A stretch of 64,000 nt of DNA. Origin: Dongshaea marina (GTDB lineage Bacteria; Pseudomonadota; Gammaproteobacteria; Enterobacterales; Aeromonadaceae). The stretch spans positions 881,658 to 945,657 of the forward strand of contig NZ_CP028897.1 in the NCBI RefSeq assembly GCF_003072645.1. The letters run 5' to 3'. This document shows positions 1 through 8,835 of this stretch, one piece after another. Made by a program: the position numbers and the translations under genes. A model generated the notes under the pieces. It worked only from the letters and a program-made list of their open reading frames with translations, had not been told where the DNA came from and did not search any database. Every line of letters begins with the position of its first letter. Position 1 is the first letter of the stretch.

Positions 1-48
1 ACTTTACTGGAGTATCGTCAGCAAGCTGAGCCTGAAGTCAGGGTTTAG
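1..48 (+). CDS. 3' end of a truncated upstream gene
   Basis: Frame 1 is open from the first base of the window to a TAG at 46-48 and is followed at once by a hairpin with a T run. That arrangement suggests the last 15 codons of a gene on the plus strand whose body lies outside the window. Nothing about its function can be read from so short a tail, and chance openness cannot be excluded. Confidence 0.4.
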   Translation, partial: TLLEYRQQAEPEVRV

Positions 49-81
49 GCTCTGCTGTTTATCTGCAGAGCCTGGATTTTT
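47..81 (+). terminator. Rho-independent terminator
   Basis: A perfect 9-bp stem (AGGCTCTGC at 47-55 with GCAGAGCCT at 65-73) and a 9-nt loop are followed by a short T run at 77-81. It lies directly behind the plus-strand stop codon at 46-48 and upstream of the convergent MFS gene, so it could also serve that gene from the other side. Confidence 0.6.
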
Positions 82-100
82 GTGGCACTTTCCTGGGCCC

Positions 101-1318
101 TTAACTCTCTTTGACCGGTAAGGCCTCGGCCTGCGGGCTTGAGAAAATGGTCTCATTGCCCGGGGCTGCGTGGCGGGGAAGTAGCAGTGCCAGTAGCAGG
201 GAGCCACAGGCGAGCAGGGCCGCCAGCCAGAACACCAGGTGTTCATTGTGCATCCACAGGATGCCAAAGCTCACCGGGATCACCACGGCGGCAATGTGGT
301 TGATGCTGAAGGCGACGCCGGAGGAGCTGGCAAGTTCATCGGGAGAGGCGATGCGCTTAAAGTAACTATTCAGGGCGATCGACAGGGCGAACAGCAGGTT
401 ATCTGCGATATAGAGTGCAGCTCCCGCCATCTGATGCTCAACCAGCGCATAACCGACAAACACCAGGATTAGCCCGACATACTCAATCAGCAGTGCCGGT
501 TTTTCACCGATCTTCCCTATGGTTTTACCTATCATAGGCGCAAAAATCATGGTGATGATGTTGTTGGCCAGAAACAGCAGGGTCAGGTGGGCTGCGGAGA
601 AGTTAAACTTGGTGACCATCAGGAAGCTGGCAAAGACCACGAAGATCTGGCGGCGGGCACCACTGAAAAAAGTGAGCAGATAGTAGAGCCAGTAGCGCTT
701 TCTGAGCACCAGTCCCATTTTTTGCGGATGGTTGGTCAGAAAGTGGGGAAAGCGCAGGGCGGCATAGAGACACAGTGCTATGGTTCCGAGACCACAGATC
801 AGCATGATCTGGCGGAAACTCAGGTTGAGCCAGGTCAGCAATAGCCAGACCAGAATGAAGGTGATGATGGCAAAGGCCGAACCGGCGGATCGCAGGATCC
901 CCTGAATATGGCTGTATTGATTGGCCTCAAATAGCTGCATTGACAGTGAGGCATTGAGGGTCTGGAAGTAGTGAAACCCGGTCGACATGATGAGTGTGGT
1001 GATGATGATGCCAAACAGGGTGGGAAAATAGCCGGTAATAGCGACACCTGCACCTAATACGGCTAAAGAGATGAGAGCCAGTCGCTGCTCACGGATCACT
1101 AATAGAACCAGGATAATTGAAAAACACAGAAATCCGGGAAGCTCTCTGAAGCTTTGCAGTAACCCCATTTGGGAGCCGTTCATCATCACCTGCTCGACGG
1201 CAAAGTTATTGAGCAGAGCCCGCCAGCTGGTAAATGACAGAGTCATGGCTGCCGCCATAATCACAAACAACCCCAGCTTGGAACGTCCGTGGAGGGCTTT
1301 GAGCCAGATTGAATTCAT
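101..1318 (-). CDS. MFS transporter
   Basis: This intact 405-residue ORF encodes a very hydrophobic protein with about twelve predicted membrane segments, the usual size for a major facilitator superfamily permease in the inner membrane. Charged central-loop motifs such as GKTIGKIGEKP (near residues 264-274) fit the MFS cytoplasmic loop pattern. The start at 1318 gives a short basic N-terminus before the first membrane helix. It is transcribed divergently from the 2H-phosphoesterase/aphA pair, with about 240 bp between them that should hold both promoters. The substrate is not evident; a drug or metabolite exporter is a guess from overall character only. No frameshift was found in it. Confidence 0.75.
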   Translation of the reverse strand: MNSIWLKALHGRSKLGLFVIMAAAMTLSFTSWRALLNNFAVEQVMMNGSQMGLLQSFRELPGFLCFSIILVLLVIREQRLALISLAVLGAGVAITGYFPTLFGIIITTLIMSTGFHYFQTLNASLSMQLFEANQYSHIQGILRSAGSAFAIITFILVWLLLTWLNLSFRQIMLICGLGTIALCLYAALRFPHFLTNHPQKMGLVLRKRYWLYYLLTFFSGARRQIFVVFASFLMVTKFNFSAAHLTLLFLANNIITMIFAPMIGKTIGKIGEKPALLIEYVGLILVFVGYALVEHQMAGAALYIADNLLFALSIALNSYFKRIASPDELASSSGVAFSINHIAAVVIPVSFGILWMHNEHLVFWLAALLACGSLLLALLLPRHAAPGNETIFSSPQAEALPVKES

Positions 1319-1560
1319 CAGGATAGCCTTTGGCTTTTAACAGGAAACCGGCAAGTTTAGTGCAAAATTGCCCCGAAAGCACAGACTTTTGCTGGCGGTC
1401 TCGTCGGGCGCTTTTTTCGGGAGATGGGCTGGCTGAGATTTCATCAATCAGTCATGTATCCGGGGTAAAATCCTGAGTTCGTGCGGGAGATAACAGTTTT
1501 TATGCTATAAATCCTTATCATTTCGCATCTTTTATAACGCTCGTATCGGGGAGAGTTAGC

Positions 1561-2232
1561 ATGTTCAGACGGATGATGCTGGTTTTGGTTCTGCTTGGTT
1601 TTGGCATCACTCAGGCGATGGCGGGAAACGTGACCTATAACGTATTCCTGATCCCGGAAAAATCTGTTGATCAAACGGTAGGTAAAATCAGTCAGCAGCT
1701 TAAGAAGGAGCAGCTTAACTCCCTGTATAGCCAGGGCTATCTTCCGCATATCACCCTTTATCTTACCGAATACCCGGCCAATCATCTCGAATCGATTAAA
1801 AAGCAGGTCCAGCAACTGGCCAGTCAGTGGAAGCCTTTCGAGGTTAAACTGGATCGCATTGAGCGAACCAAGGGCGATTGGCTGATGCTCAATGTTGAGC
1901 GAAGCCGTCAATTGCAGCGGCTGGCAGACTCGGCAACTTTAGCCGTTGAGCCTCTTCGGGCTATGGATCCTACATTACCCGGGTGGGTTGCCAAGTATCC
2001 GGGAAAACTGGCGGCTTTTAAGCGTTACGGCAGCCCCAATGTATTCATCAATTTCCAGCCTCATATAACTCTCCTTCCTCAGAGCGACTCAAATAAGCTG
2101 GATCGTTTCATGCTCCGTTACGGAAATGGTTTCAAACCGCTCTCCTTCAAGGTGTTGGGGATCGGGATTGCCAAGGTGAACTCAAACGGCCAGGCCAAGC
2201 AGGATCTGGCGACCTACTACTTCAAACAATAA
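1561..2232 (+). CDS. secreted 2H phosphoesterase-like protein
   Basis: The 223-residue product begins with a typical Sec signal peptide (basic MFRR, hydrophobic core, cleavage near AMAG at about residues 19-22). The mature part carries two H-x-T motifs, HITLY (about residue 61) and HITLL (about residue 168), the paired catalytic signature of the 2H phosphoesterase superfamily (2'-5' RNA ligase/cyclic phosphodiesterase fold). Known family members hydrolyse or ligate 2',3'-cyclic or 2'-5' phosphate bonds; the substrate of a periplasmic member is unknown. It ends 19 bp before aphA, another secreted phosphatase, so the two are probably co-transcribed and may work together on periplasmic nucleotides. 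That coupling is inference. Confidence 0.72.
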   Translation: MFRRMMLVLVLLGFGITQAMAGNVTYNVFLIPEKSVDQTVGKISQQLKKEQLNSLYSQGYLPHITLYLTEYPANHLESIKKQVQQLASQWKPFEVKLDRIERTKGDWLMLNVERSRQLQRLADSATLAVEPLRAMDPTLPGWVAKYPGKLAAFKRYGSPNVFINFQPHITLLPQSDSNKLDRFMLRYGNGFKPLSFKVLGIGIAKVNSNGQAKQDLATYYFKQ

Positions 2233-2251
2233 ATCTGATTAGGGGAATACA

Positions 2252-2968
2252 ATGAGAAAAACCAAGATGCTACTCGGTGCTTTGACTCTGGCTTTGGCAG
2301 GGGCTTCTGTGACCATGCCTGCTCAGGCTGCGGCAACAGATGCATTGAATCCTGGTGTGACAATGAATCAGCTGACCAACCGTCAACCGATCCATTGGGT
2401 TTCTGTTGAGCAGATTGCGGCCAGCCTCAAGGGTAAACCTGCGATGAATGTCGGCTTTGATATCGACGATACTCTGCTGTTTTCCAGCCCTGCATTCTTT
2501 CACGGTAAGCAGGTCTTTTCTCCCGGAAGTAATGACTACCTGAAAAACCCAAAATTTTGGGAGAAGGTTAGCAATGGCTGGGATAAGTTCTCTATTCCCA
2601 AAGAGTCAGCGCGTCAGCTGATCAAGATGCATCTTGAGCGTGGTGATCACCTCTACTTCATCACTGGCCGTCCACGTCCAGGCTCAGGCAAGGAGGATGT
2701 CACCGAGATCCTACAAAAAGATTTCAGCATCCCTGCTAAGCAGATGAGCCCGGTGATCTTCGCCGGTCCTGATCATGGTGCCAAGACCTCCTATATCAAA
2801 AATAATCACATCAAGCTTTACTATGGTGATTCCGATGGCGATATCCTGGATGCGCGTGCCGCTGGCTCCGAGGCGATTCGGGTGCTTCGCCCACTGAACT
2901 CCACCAACCACCCGATGCCACATAATGGCTCGCTGGGTGAGCGAGTGCTGGTAAACTCCCAGTACTAA
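2252..2968 (+). CDS. aphA: class B acid phosphatase AphA
   Basis: This is a periplasmic non-specific acid phosphatase of the HAD superfamily that dephosphorylates nucleotides and other organic phosphomonoesters. The 238-residue protein has a clear signal peptide ending near PAQAA (about residue 27). The class B nucleophile motif FDIDDT is present (about residues 69-74), followed by the FITGRPRP segment and the acidic YGDSDGDI motif that binds magnesium. Length matches the family (about 237). A good ribosome site (AGGGGA) precedes the ATG. It follows the 2H-phosphoesterase gene at 19 bp. A short inverted-repeat element lies immediately after the stop. Confidence 0.93.
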   Translation: MRKTKMLLGALTLALAGASVTMPAQAAATDALNPGVTMNQLTNRQPIHWVSVEQIAASLKGKPAMNVGFDIDDTLLFSSPAFFHGKQVFSPGSNDYLKNPKFWEKVSNGWDKFSIPKESARQLIKMHLERGDHLYFITGRPRPGSGKEDVTEILQKDFSIPAKQMSPVIFAGPDHGAKTSYIKNNHIKLYYGDSDGDILDARAAGSEAIRVLRPLNSTNHPMPHNGSLGERVLVNSQY

Positions 2969-2971
2969 TCG

Positions 2972-3030
2972 TTAGGCTCTGTTGGCGCTGCCAACTGCAG
3001 AACCAAATCTGAAACATCAGTAGAGCCTAA
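2972..3030. mobile_element. 59-bp internally deleted MITE-like element
   Basis: The ends TTAGGCTCTGTTG (2972-2984) and CAGTAGAGCCTAA (3018-3030) are inverted repeats with one mismatch. The inner right part (CCAACTGCAG, then CCAAATCTGAAAC) matches the right end of the 269-bp elements at 13899 and 50567. The left end joins straight to this right end, so this looks like a deletion derivative keeping only the termini. It is flanked by TA on both sides, like the two full copies. Confidence 0.7.
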
Positions 3031-3138
3031 GGCCGCCAGAATAGCTCCTCAATTCTCGGGGAGCTTATGGTGGCCGATTCGTTTGCTCCTTCTGTCATGC
3101 TAAACTTCCGATTACCTTTACTTTTTGGACGCTTTTCT

Positions 3139-3417
3139 ATGGTTGATTCAGCCCGGGCTGCCTGTCGCTACTGTGAGCAGACCTCATCAGTCTATAAACA
3201 TGGCAGAGGACATGCGGGTCATCCTCGCTACCGCTGCAGGGACTGTAATAAGACGTTTCAGCTCAATTATGCCTACAGGGGCAGAGAGCCGGGAGTTGAA
3301 GAGCGGACACTGGATATGCTGTTTAACGGAGCCGGGATCCGCCGGGCCAGCCGGGCAATCGGGATTTCGACCAATACAGTGCTGAATATAGCGAACAGCT
3401 CAAAAGAGACAGATTGA
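3139..3417 (+). pseudogene. IS1-family InsA-like remnant
   Basis: From the ATG at 3139 the frame gives 92 residues, close to the usual InsA length of 91. It carries the InsA zinc-ribbon pattern (CRYC near the start, then CRDC about 20 residues later), the GHxRYxC segment and the C-terminal helix-turn-helix region (GIRRASRAIGISTNTVLN). In IS1 elements InsA binds the ends and represses, and a frameshift product with InsB makes the transposase. No InsB reading frame follows within the 150 bp before the ZIP gene and no IS1 terminal repeats are visible, so this is probably a dead fragment. A TTG/GTG extension to 3067 is open but lacks similarity. Confidence 0.65.
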
Positions 3418-3571
3418 GCATAGGTAAAATGTGCCCCTTGTTCTCTTAATTCCCTATCTTTTATCTGTGTACTCCCTTGATAAATAAAAAAATTCCACAG
3501 ATCTGATACGTTCTGTTGGAGTTTATGTTATAAGTGTTGTCCTTTATTTTTTGGGAGAAGTGGGCCGAGTG

Positions 3572-4327
3572 ATGAGTATCTATGTCTTTAAATTGATAAG
3601 TGTTCTACTGATTCTTCTGGTCACAGTGCTGGCCGGACTCTACCCCTTTTTACGTAAGTTCCGTGAGGGCCATGGGCCGGAGTTTCCGGCGGCCGAAGCC
3701 CTGGCTTCCGGGGTATTCCTCGGGGCTGGCTTGATCCATATGCTGGGAGATGCTTCCGGTGATTTCGCGGGGCAGGGCATTGAGTATCCGGTGGCCTTTT
3801 TGCTGGCAGGTCTGATGTTTCTACTGCTTTTGTGGTTTGAGCACCTCGGGCGTGAGTATTACGAGCATGATGGCAGTCGCAGCCCGGCTTTTGCGATTTT
3901 GGCTGTGGTGTTGCTGTCGGTCCACTCGCTGCTGGCGGGTACCGCTCTGGGCTTGAGTGGCTCCTTCTCTGTGATGGTGATGATCCTCATCGCAATCTTG
4001 GCACACAAGTGGGCTGCGAGCTTTGCGTTAGCGGTACAGCTGAGTAAGAGCAGCATGTCTCTGGCAAAGGGGATTGCCTGGTTTTGCCTGTTTGCGGTGA
4101 TGGTTCCCCTGGGAGTCTTAATGGGGTCTATGGTGCTCAGGCATATGGAGAGCTACCCCCTGCTGGAGCCTATTTTCAATTCACTGGCCGCCGGAACCTT
4201 CCTCTATCTTGGCACCCTGCATGGCCTCAAGCAGGCGATCATGGTGGAGAAGTGTTGCAACCTTAAGAACTTCAGCTTCGTGATCCTGGGCTTTACCCTG
4301 ATGGCGGTGGTGGCGATCTGGACCTGA
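3572..4327 (+). CDS. ZIP family metal transporter
   Basis: This is an inner-membrane importer of divalent metal ions, most likely zinc, by analogy with the ZIP family. The 251-residue product has about eight hydrophobic segments, the histidine-containing helix IV motif (SVHSLLAGTALGLS) and the helix V motif AHKWAASFAL, both of which form the metal path in ZIP proteins. I prefer the ATG at 3572 because GGGAGAAG lies 11 bp upstream; GTG or TTG codons at 3551-3569 are possible starts. It stands alone between the IS1 remnant and a convergent gene. No regulatory site such as a Zur box was recognised. Confidence 0.82.
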   Translation: MSIYVFKLISVLLILLVTVLAGLYPFLRKFREGHGPEFPAAEALASGVFLGAGLIHMLGDASGDFAGQGIEYPVAFLLAGLMFLLLLWFEHLGREYYEHDGSRSPAFAILAVVLLSVHSLLAGTALGLSGSFSVMVMILIAILAHKWAASFALAVQLSKSSMSLAKGIAWFCLFAVMVPLGVLMGSMVLRHMESYPLLEPIFNSLAAGTFLYLGTLHGLKQAIMVEKCCNLKNFSFVILGFTLMAVVAIWT

Positions 4328-4393
4328 GCTTTGGTCCGGTGTAGCAACAGAGCTGTAGTTACACCGGACTCCTTAGGGAAATTATTTAAAGCT

Positions 4394-6039
4394 CTACATC
4401 CGCCATTCGGCTAGCGGTGCCCTGGGGGTGACAACCAAATCCTGATATTGATGCACTGCCCGGTGGCCAAGAGCCGCAGACTCCAGGATACAATCTTCGC
4501 ATACCCTGCCACCTCCAAAAAAATCTTGCTCTTGAGCACACGCTTTGCAAAGAGGTGCCTTCCCACAAATAGCACATGAATATTTACCTGACTCATGCTG
4601 GGCTCTATCTGGTATAGGTGCGTCATTAACACATCGAGCTCCGCTGTTTAGAGGAGCCTGAGCATCATGAGCATGGGGATTTTGTTGATTCAAAGTTAAT
4701 ACTGAATCACGATATTCCCTTGTTAGGTTTTGGTGAGCATTCTCAACAGCTTGTGCGATATGCTTTACTCTGTGTGTATGTGCTTGATTCAGTTGTTCCG
4801 CCAATGGAGCATATTTTTTTTGAATCATCAATCGGTAAGCATTAAAGTTAAATGCATAAACTTGCATCGGGTCATTATTGATAAAAAATCGCACCACACC
4901 GCCACTACAAAAATCAGAGAAAAACTTTCTTGCGTAGGCCTTGCTTATTTTATCATGAAGGGGAGTTGCAATATGATCAGTAATTGGAACCCTGGTTATC
5001 TGACAAGTCGTTGTTTTATGACATATGGGCACCATTTGCTCAAAAAATGGCTTCTTATACCATGGCATTTCGTTGTAATCACCCAGTAACACCTGGCAGA
5101 ATTTAATATTATTACATTCAGAGATATCATGATATTTTTTACTGCTAGAACCCGGAGCATTATCAAAATAATTCCCTGGAACTGGTTGATCTGCAAATAT
5201 AAAGAGAGGAATATCTCTGGTGTTTGCATGCCTTTGGAGCTTCTTTGCCAGAGCGAAACAGGTGACAGCCCCCGGCTATAACCAGTCAGTATTATCTTAT
5301 CAACAATGGAGTGAGTATTTGTGGGTGAAAAAAATGCTTTATTAGCTTGCAACCTGTCAAAATGAGAAATAAAAAACGAAATATTAGGGTCTTCGATATT
5401 GGAGGTATAAACTCCCCCATAAGCCTTACCAAGAGCATGACGTAAGAAGGCTTCATTATGTGGGAATCGTCCTCCCTCAAATAGATCGTATATCTTGTTA
5501 CATATGACCGACAAGTTAGCAAAAGTTGTGAGTGTTGCTTTAGACAACTTGCCTCCAGTGTCCTTTTTATGGCAGCCATTGATTATTAAGAGGATTGTAT
5601 TGTCATCAAGATACTTAGGCTGAATATAGTAGTTATTAGATGGAGAAACAACAGAGTTTAAAGTCATCTGCCTCTTATATGACTCCATATCTGCGTTCAA
5701 TAACTCCTGATCTCTTTGCATCAAGTAATGTAAGTCAGATAATCCAAACTCATCTTCATGTTTAGCTTGTAATTTATTCGCACATCGTTCGCAGGTTCTT
5801 ATATTTAAAAATTGTGGATTCTTCGGAGTGCATGTAGAACAAAAAAAACCAATGCCACAGGCCCTACAAGTATGGCGGGTTCCTTTTATCACAATTTTTT
5901 GGCAACTCTGACACCTATATTTACCTGTATTATCTCTTTGCCTATCTGGATCAACCCTATATCTGAAACTCTTGGCTGGTTCATTTATTCTATATTTAAG
6001 ATCATCACCGGTTCCTGAAAAATGAATAATCACATTCAT
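4394..6039 (-). CDS. FYVE-like zinc-finger / alpha-beta hydrolase protein (frameshifted)
   Basis: One missing G in the run 5269-5273 splits this gene; restoring it gives about 548 residues. The start (ATG 6039) is followed by an IIHFSGTGD segment. Residues 43-86 hold four CxxC-type pairs (C43/C46, C58/C61, C67/C70, C83/C86) with TRHTCRACG, which closely resembles the R(R/K)HHCRxCG core of eukaryotic FYVE fingers. Around residue 253 the nucleophile elbow GYSRGAVTCFALAKKL and later an FADQPVPG segment suggest a serine alpha/beta hydrolase. The C-terminus has a second cysteine cluster (CAIC, CKAC, RVCEDC). The gene is visibly AT-richer than its neighbours, suggesting transfer. Similar layouts occur in secreted effectors of intracellular bacteria, but no secretion signal or function is proven. 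Confidence 0.6.
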
Positions 6040-6069
6040 AGTTACACTCTTATCCTTTTACTGGATAAC

Positions 6070-6106
6070 CTATATGTATGAGCAATCTTGCTCAGTTCAC
6101 ATATAG
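6070..6106. repeat. inverted repeat upstream of the FYVE-like gene
   Basis: Two nested perfect arms, CTATATGT/ACATATAG (6070-6077 and 6099-6106) and TGAGCAA/TTGCTCA (6079-6085 and 6088-6094), form a strong hairpin or palindromic operator about 30 bp upstream of the minus-strand start codon at 6039. It is placed where a repressor site or leader structure would act. Confidence 0.5.
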
Positions 6107-6469
6107 ATTATATCCTTGTGTCTTTATTATTAAATCTGGGGGAGGATGCTATCTGTAAACTTATGAATCATCAATAGATAAGTAGCATTTATTAAATGCC
6201 CTTGTAAAAAAATCATAGAATAGACAATTACAGATATATAATTGGGTTGAATTTTATATTCAAAGTATTAAATTTATAGGAGTCAATTATTTTAAATGGG
6301 CTTCTATATAGTGGTTTTTTCATGGTAGGAAAATGACATGATCATCGAGTGATACTTAAGGGAGAGAGGGTTAGGAACTGTCTTACTTTTGCGATAGGCT
6401 GGATGAAATTTAGCTCGTCATGTTATGGCGCAGCTGGTGACTAAGATCTGAACTACCTTGAGTATGAGA
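6107..6469. other. AT-rich gap, no gene seen
   Basis: This stretch carries no convincing reading frame, RNA gene or terminator. It is clearly AT-rich in its first 250 bp, like the adjacent FYVE-like gene, and probably contains the promoter of that gene plus decayed sequence. Confidence 0.5.
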
Positions 6470-6704
6470 TGGGTTTCACAGACGATACCTTTTCATCCCA
6501 TGGGGGCCACTTACAATGGAGTAGCAGGGACTGGATAATGTGAAAGCCTACTTTGATAAAGTGAAGGCATGGGCTTCGATCAATCAGATCAATGTTTATT
6601 ATTACTCCATGTTGGATGGCAGGTACGGTGTGAATGGCAGCTCTCAATATAACTTTCACTTCGGTTTACTGGATAGCCTGGGCTACCAGAAGATTGTGAG
6701 TTAG
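6470..6704 (+). pseudogene. decayed glycoside-hydrolase-like C-terminal fragment
   Basis: On the plus strand, one frame reads MGATYNGVAGT and, after a frame change at about 6530, another reads LDNVKAYFDKVKAWAS, NVYYYSMLD and LLDSLGYQKIVS before a TAG at 6702. The pattern resembles the C-terminal part of a secreted glycoside hydrolase (possibly GH17-like glucanase), with an aromatic VYYYSMLD strand and an FGLLDS ending. No start, ribosome site or N-terminal part is visible, so it is a relic. The family assignment is tentative. Confidence 0.3.
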
Positions 6705-6870
6705 AGCATGTTCTCCATAAATGGAGTCAATGCTGGAATTAACCTCTGGCTTTGCATGCTGATTCGCAGTGTCGATTATCACCCATGATAATCCTGCCGA
6801 GTTCGGCGTCCCTGCTTCTCGCTACGGTGCATTGCAATTCCGTCCTTGTTGTAGAAGGTCAGCTCAGCAA

Positions 6871-6896
6871 AGCAAGCACCTGTGTGCTTGCTTTTT
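6871..6896 (+). terminator. terminator hairpin at the end of the efflux operon
   Basis: A 9-bp perfect stem (AGCAAGCAC 6871-6879, GTGCTTGCT 6884-6892) with a CTGT loop precedes five Ts on the plus strand. It lies 10 bp beyond the stop codon of the minus-strand ATPase gene, so it may mainly end the efflux operon, although the better T run reads in the plus direction. Confidence 0.55.
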
Positions 6897-6905
6897 AATG
6901 GTTTT

Positions 6906-7585
6906 TCAAAGGGAGCGATCTGCTTCAATTTTACCATCGCGGATCTGAATGATCCGCCGGGTGCGTTCCGCCAGGGCCACATCATGAGTAACGATGACGA
7001 AGGTGGCACCCTCTGCAGAAAGCTCCCGAAACAGGGCTTCAATTTCGGCGCCGGATTGGCTGTCCAGGGCTCCGGTCGGCTCATCAGCCAGGATCATGTG
7101 TGGGTTATTGACCAGGGCGCGGGCGATGGCGACGCGCTGTTTCTGACCCCGGAGAGTTGATTGGGCTTGTGATGCATCCGATCACCCAGGCCTACTCGCT
7201 CCAGCAGTTTTTTGGCCCGGGCAATCCTCTCCCGACGCTTGACCCCGCCATAGATGAGGGGCAGCGCCACATTATCCAGTGCCGTGGCATATTCGAGCAG
7301 GTTAAAGCTCTGGAAGATAAAGCCTATCCTCTGATTGCGGATCTTTGCCAGCTGATTGCGGGACATCTGGCTGACATCCTGCCCTTCGATATGGTAGCTC
7401 CCTACCGAGGGGCGATCCAGGCAACCCAGGATATTCATCAGGGTGGATTTACCCGAGCCGGAAGGGCCGAGGATCGCCATAAACTCACCGGCTTCTACCT
7501 GCAAACTGACATCATCGAGTGCGGTCACTGCAATTTGATCGCTGCCATAGCGCTTAGTGATATTAGACAATTCGATTAGAGGCAT
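6906..7585 (-). CDS. MacB-type ABC exporter ATPase subunit (frameshifted)
   Basis: This is the ATP-hydrolysing subunit of the tripartite exporter encoded by the five genes up to 12484. Walker A (GPSGSGKST, about residues 40-48), Q-loop (FQSFN), the signature LSGGQ, Walker B (MILADEP) and the H-loop (IVTHD) are all present after repair. The frame is lost exactly in LSGGQ, where a run of four C (7147-7150, plus strand) needs one more. Restored length is about 227 residues, normal for LolD/MacB-type ATPases. It starts 6 bp after the second permease gene and is last in the operon. Confidence 0.85.
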
Positions 7586-7591
7586 AAGTTG

Positions 7592-8828
7592 TTACTCACT
7601 TTGCAGAGCTTCCACCGGGTCGACTCTTGAGGCTTGACGTGCCGGAAGATAGGCACTGGCTAATCCGATAAGTACCAGTGACAGCAGTACGACTGTTAGT
7701 ACCAATATTGATAGCATGGGATGCGGTTTCCCAAGGGCATCGTAAAGCTGGCCACCCAGGGGAGCTGGTCGACAGCCCAAACGATGGCCGATGTCATCAG
7801 GATACCTAATAGCCCGCCGCTGCAGACGGTAATCATTGCCTGTAGCAGGTAATGGAGCAGAATATGATGATCGCGAGCTCCCAGTGCCATTCGGACACCT
7901 ATATCCCGGGTAGCGCGACGAACTGTCACCAGCATCACGTTTGCAATGCCGATCCCTGCGACAGCCAAAGAGATAAAGCCGATCACGCCTAAGAATACCT
8001 GAAGCCCGACTAAAAATTTGGTAATACTCTGGTGTGATTCTCTGGCATCATAACTTTGGATCTGCTGATGATCATCGATATCTAGGCCATGATGACGGAG
8101 TAAGATTTGACGAATGGTATCAACCAGCTGTTTACGATGAACGCCGGGGTTGGGGGAGATAAATAGTTCGTAAAAATGATCCTGCGGTTTCACCTCTCGG
8201 TAACTACTCAAGGGGATATAGCAACTGTAATCGGCAGGCATCCCAATACTGACCAAAGACATGCTCGATTTCAAGGCTCCAATCACCTGATAACTCAGGC
8301 CTGCAATTTTTACGCTCTGTCCGACGGCCTGGCGGCTGGGGAATAGTTGTTCAATCGCCTTATTCCCTAACACAATAACGCGCTTGGCATGCTGCTGGTC
8401 AAGAGGATCGAGAAAACGCCCCTGCTCCAGTGAAAATCCACTCATTGCTCCATAGACTGGCATTACGGCCTGGATGGAGTAGCAACCCTGCTTATCGTCC
8501 TTCCAGGCTTTTTCATCATATTGGAACATGACACTCAAAGCATGGATCTGTGGAAGTGCCTGTATTAACTTGAGATCATCCCAGTTGAATTGAAAGGGGT
8601 TCCACTACTCTTTCCTGCACTGGATTTACTGGAGGTACCACTATAGATCACGATTAGATTATCGCTTCCTTTATTGCTGCTTTGTTCAATGGATACTCGC
8701 AGTCCTTCTCCCACAGCCAGCATGAAGGTGATGGAGGTTGTAGCCCAGGCGATGGCAATAATCGTCAGGGCCAGGCGCATTTTCTCGGCGGAAAGCTCGG
8801 TGATCAGTTGGCGAAACGGGATCTGCAT
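7592..8828 (-). CDS. FtsX/MacB-type ABC permease 2 (frameshifted)
   Basis: The restored product is about 412 residues, with one N-terminal membrane helix, a periplasmic MacB-core domain and three C-terminal helices ending in the family segment YLPARQASRVDPVEALQSE. Two single-base losses split it, at 8593-8599 (GAAAGGGG) and at 7730-7732 (CCC); adding one base to each run rejoins the frames smoothly. The motif DIGVRMALGAR marks the cytoplasmic coupling region. In MacB-like exporters this protein dimerises, binds the adaptor and works as a mechanotransmitter for the ATPase. It differs from the neighbouring permease 1, so a heterodimer is likely. Confidence 0.83.
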
Positions 8829-8835
8829 TCGGACC

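Noticed and set aside
47-73. Hairpin AGGCTCTGC/GCAGAGCCT as another MITE end
   Set aside because: It shares the GGCTCTG core by chance only; the rest differs and it is followed by a T run behind a stop codon, so a terminator is the simpler reading.
7147-7150. Programmed frameshift in the ABC ATPase
   Set aside because: The break lies inside the LSGGQ signature, has no slippery heptamer or downstream structure, and matches the window-wide one-base losses.
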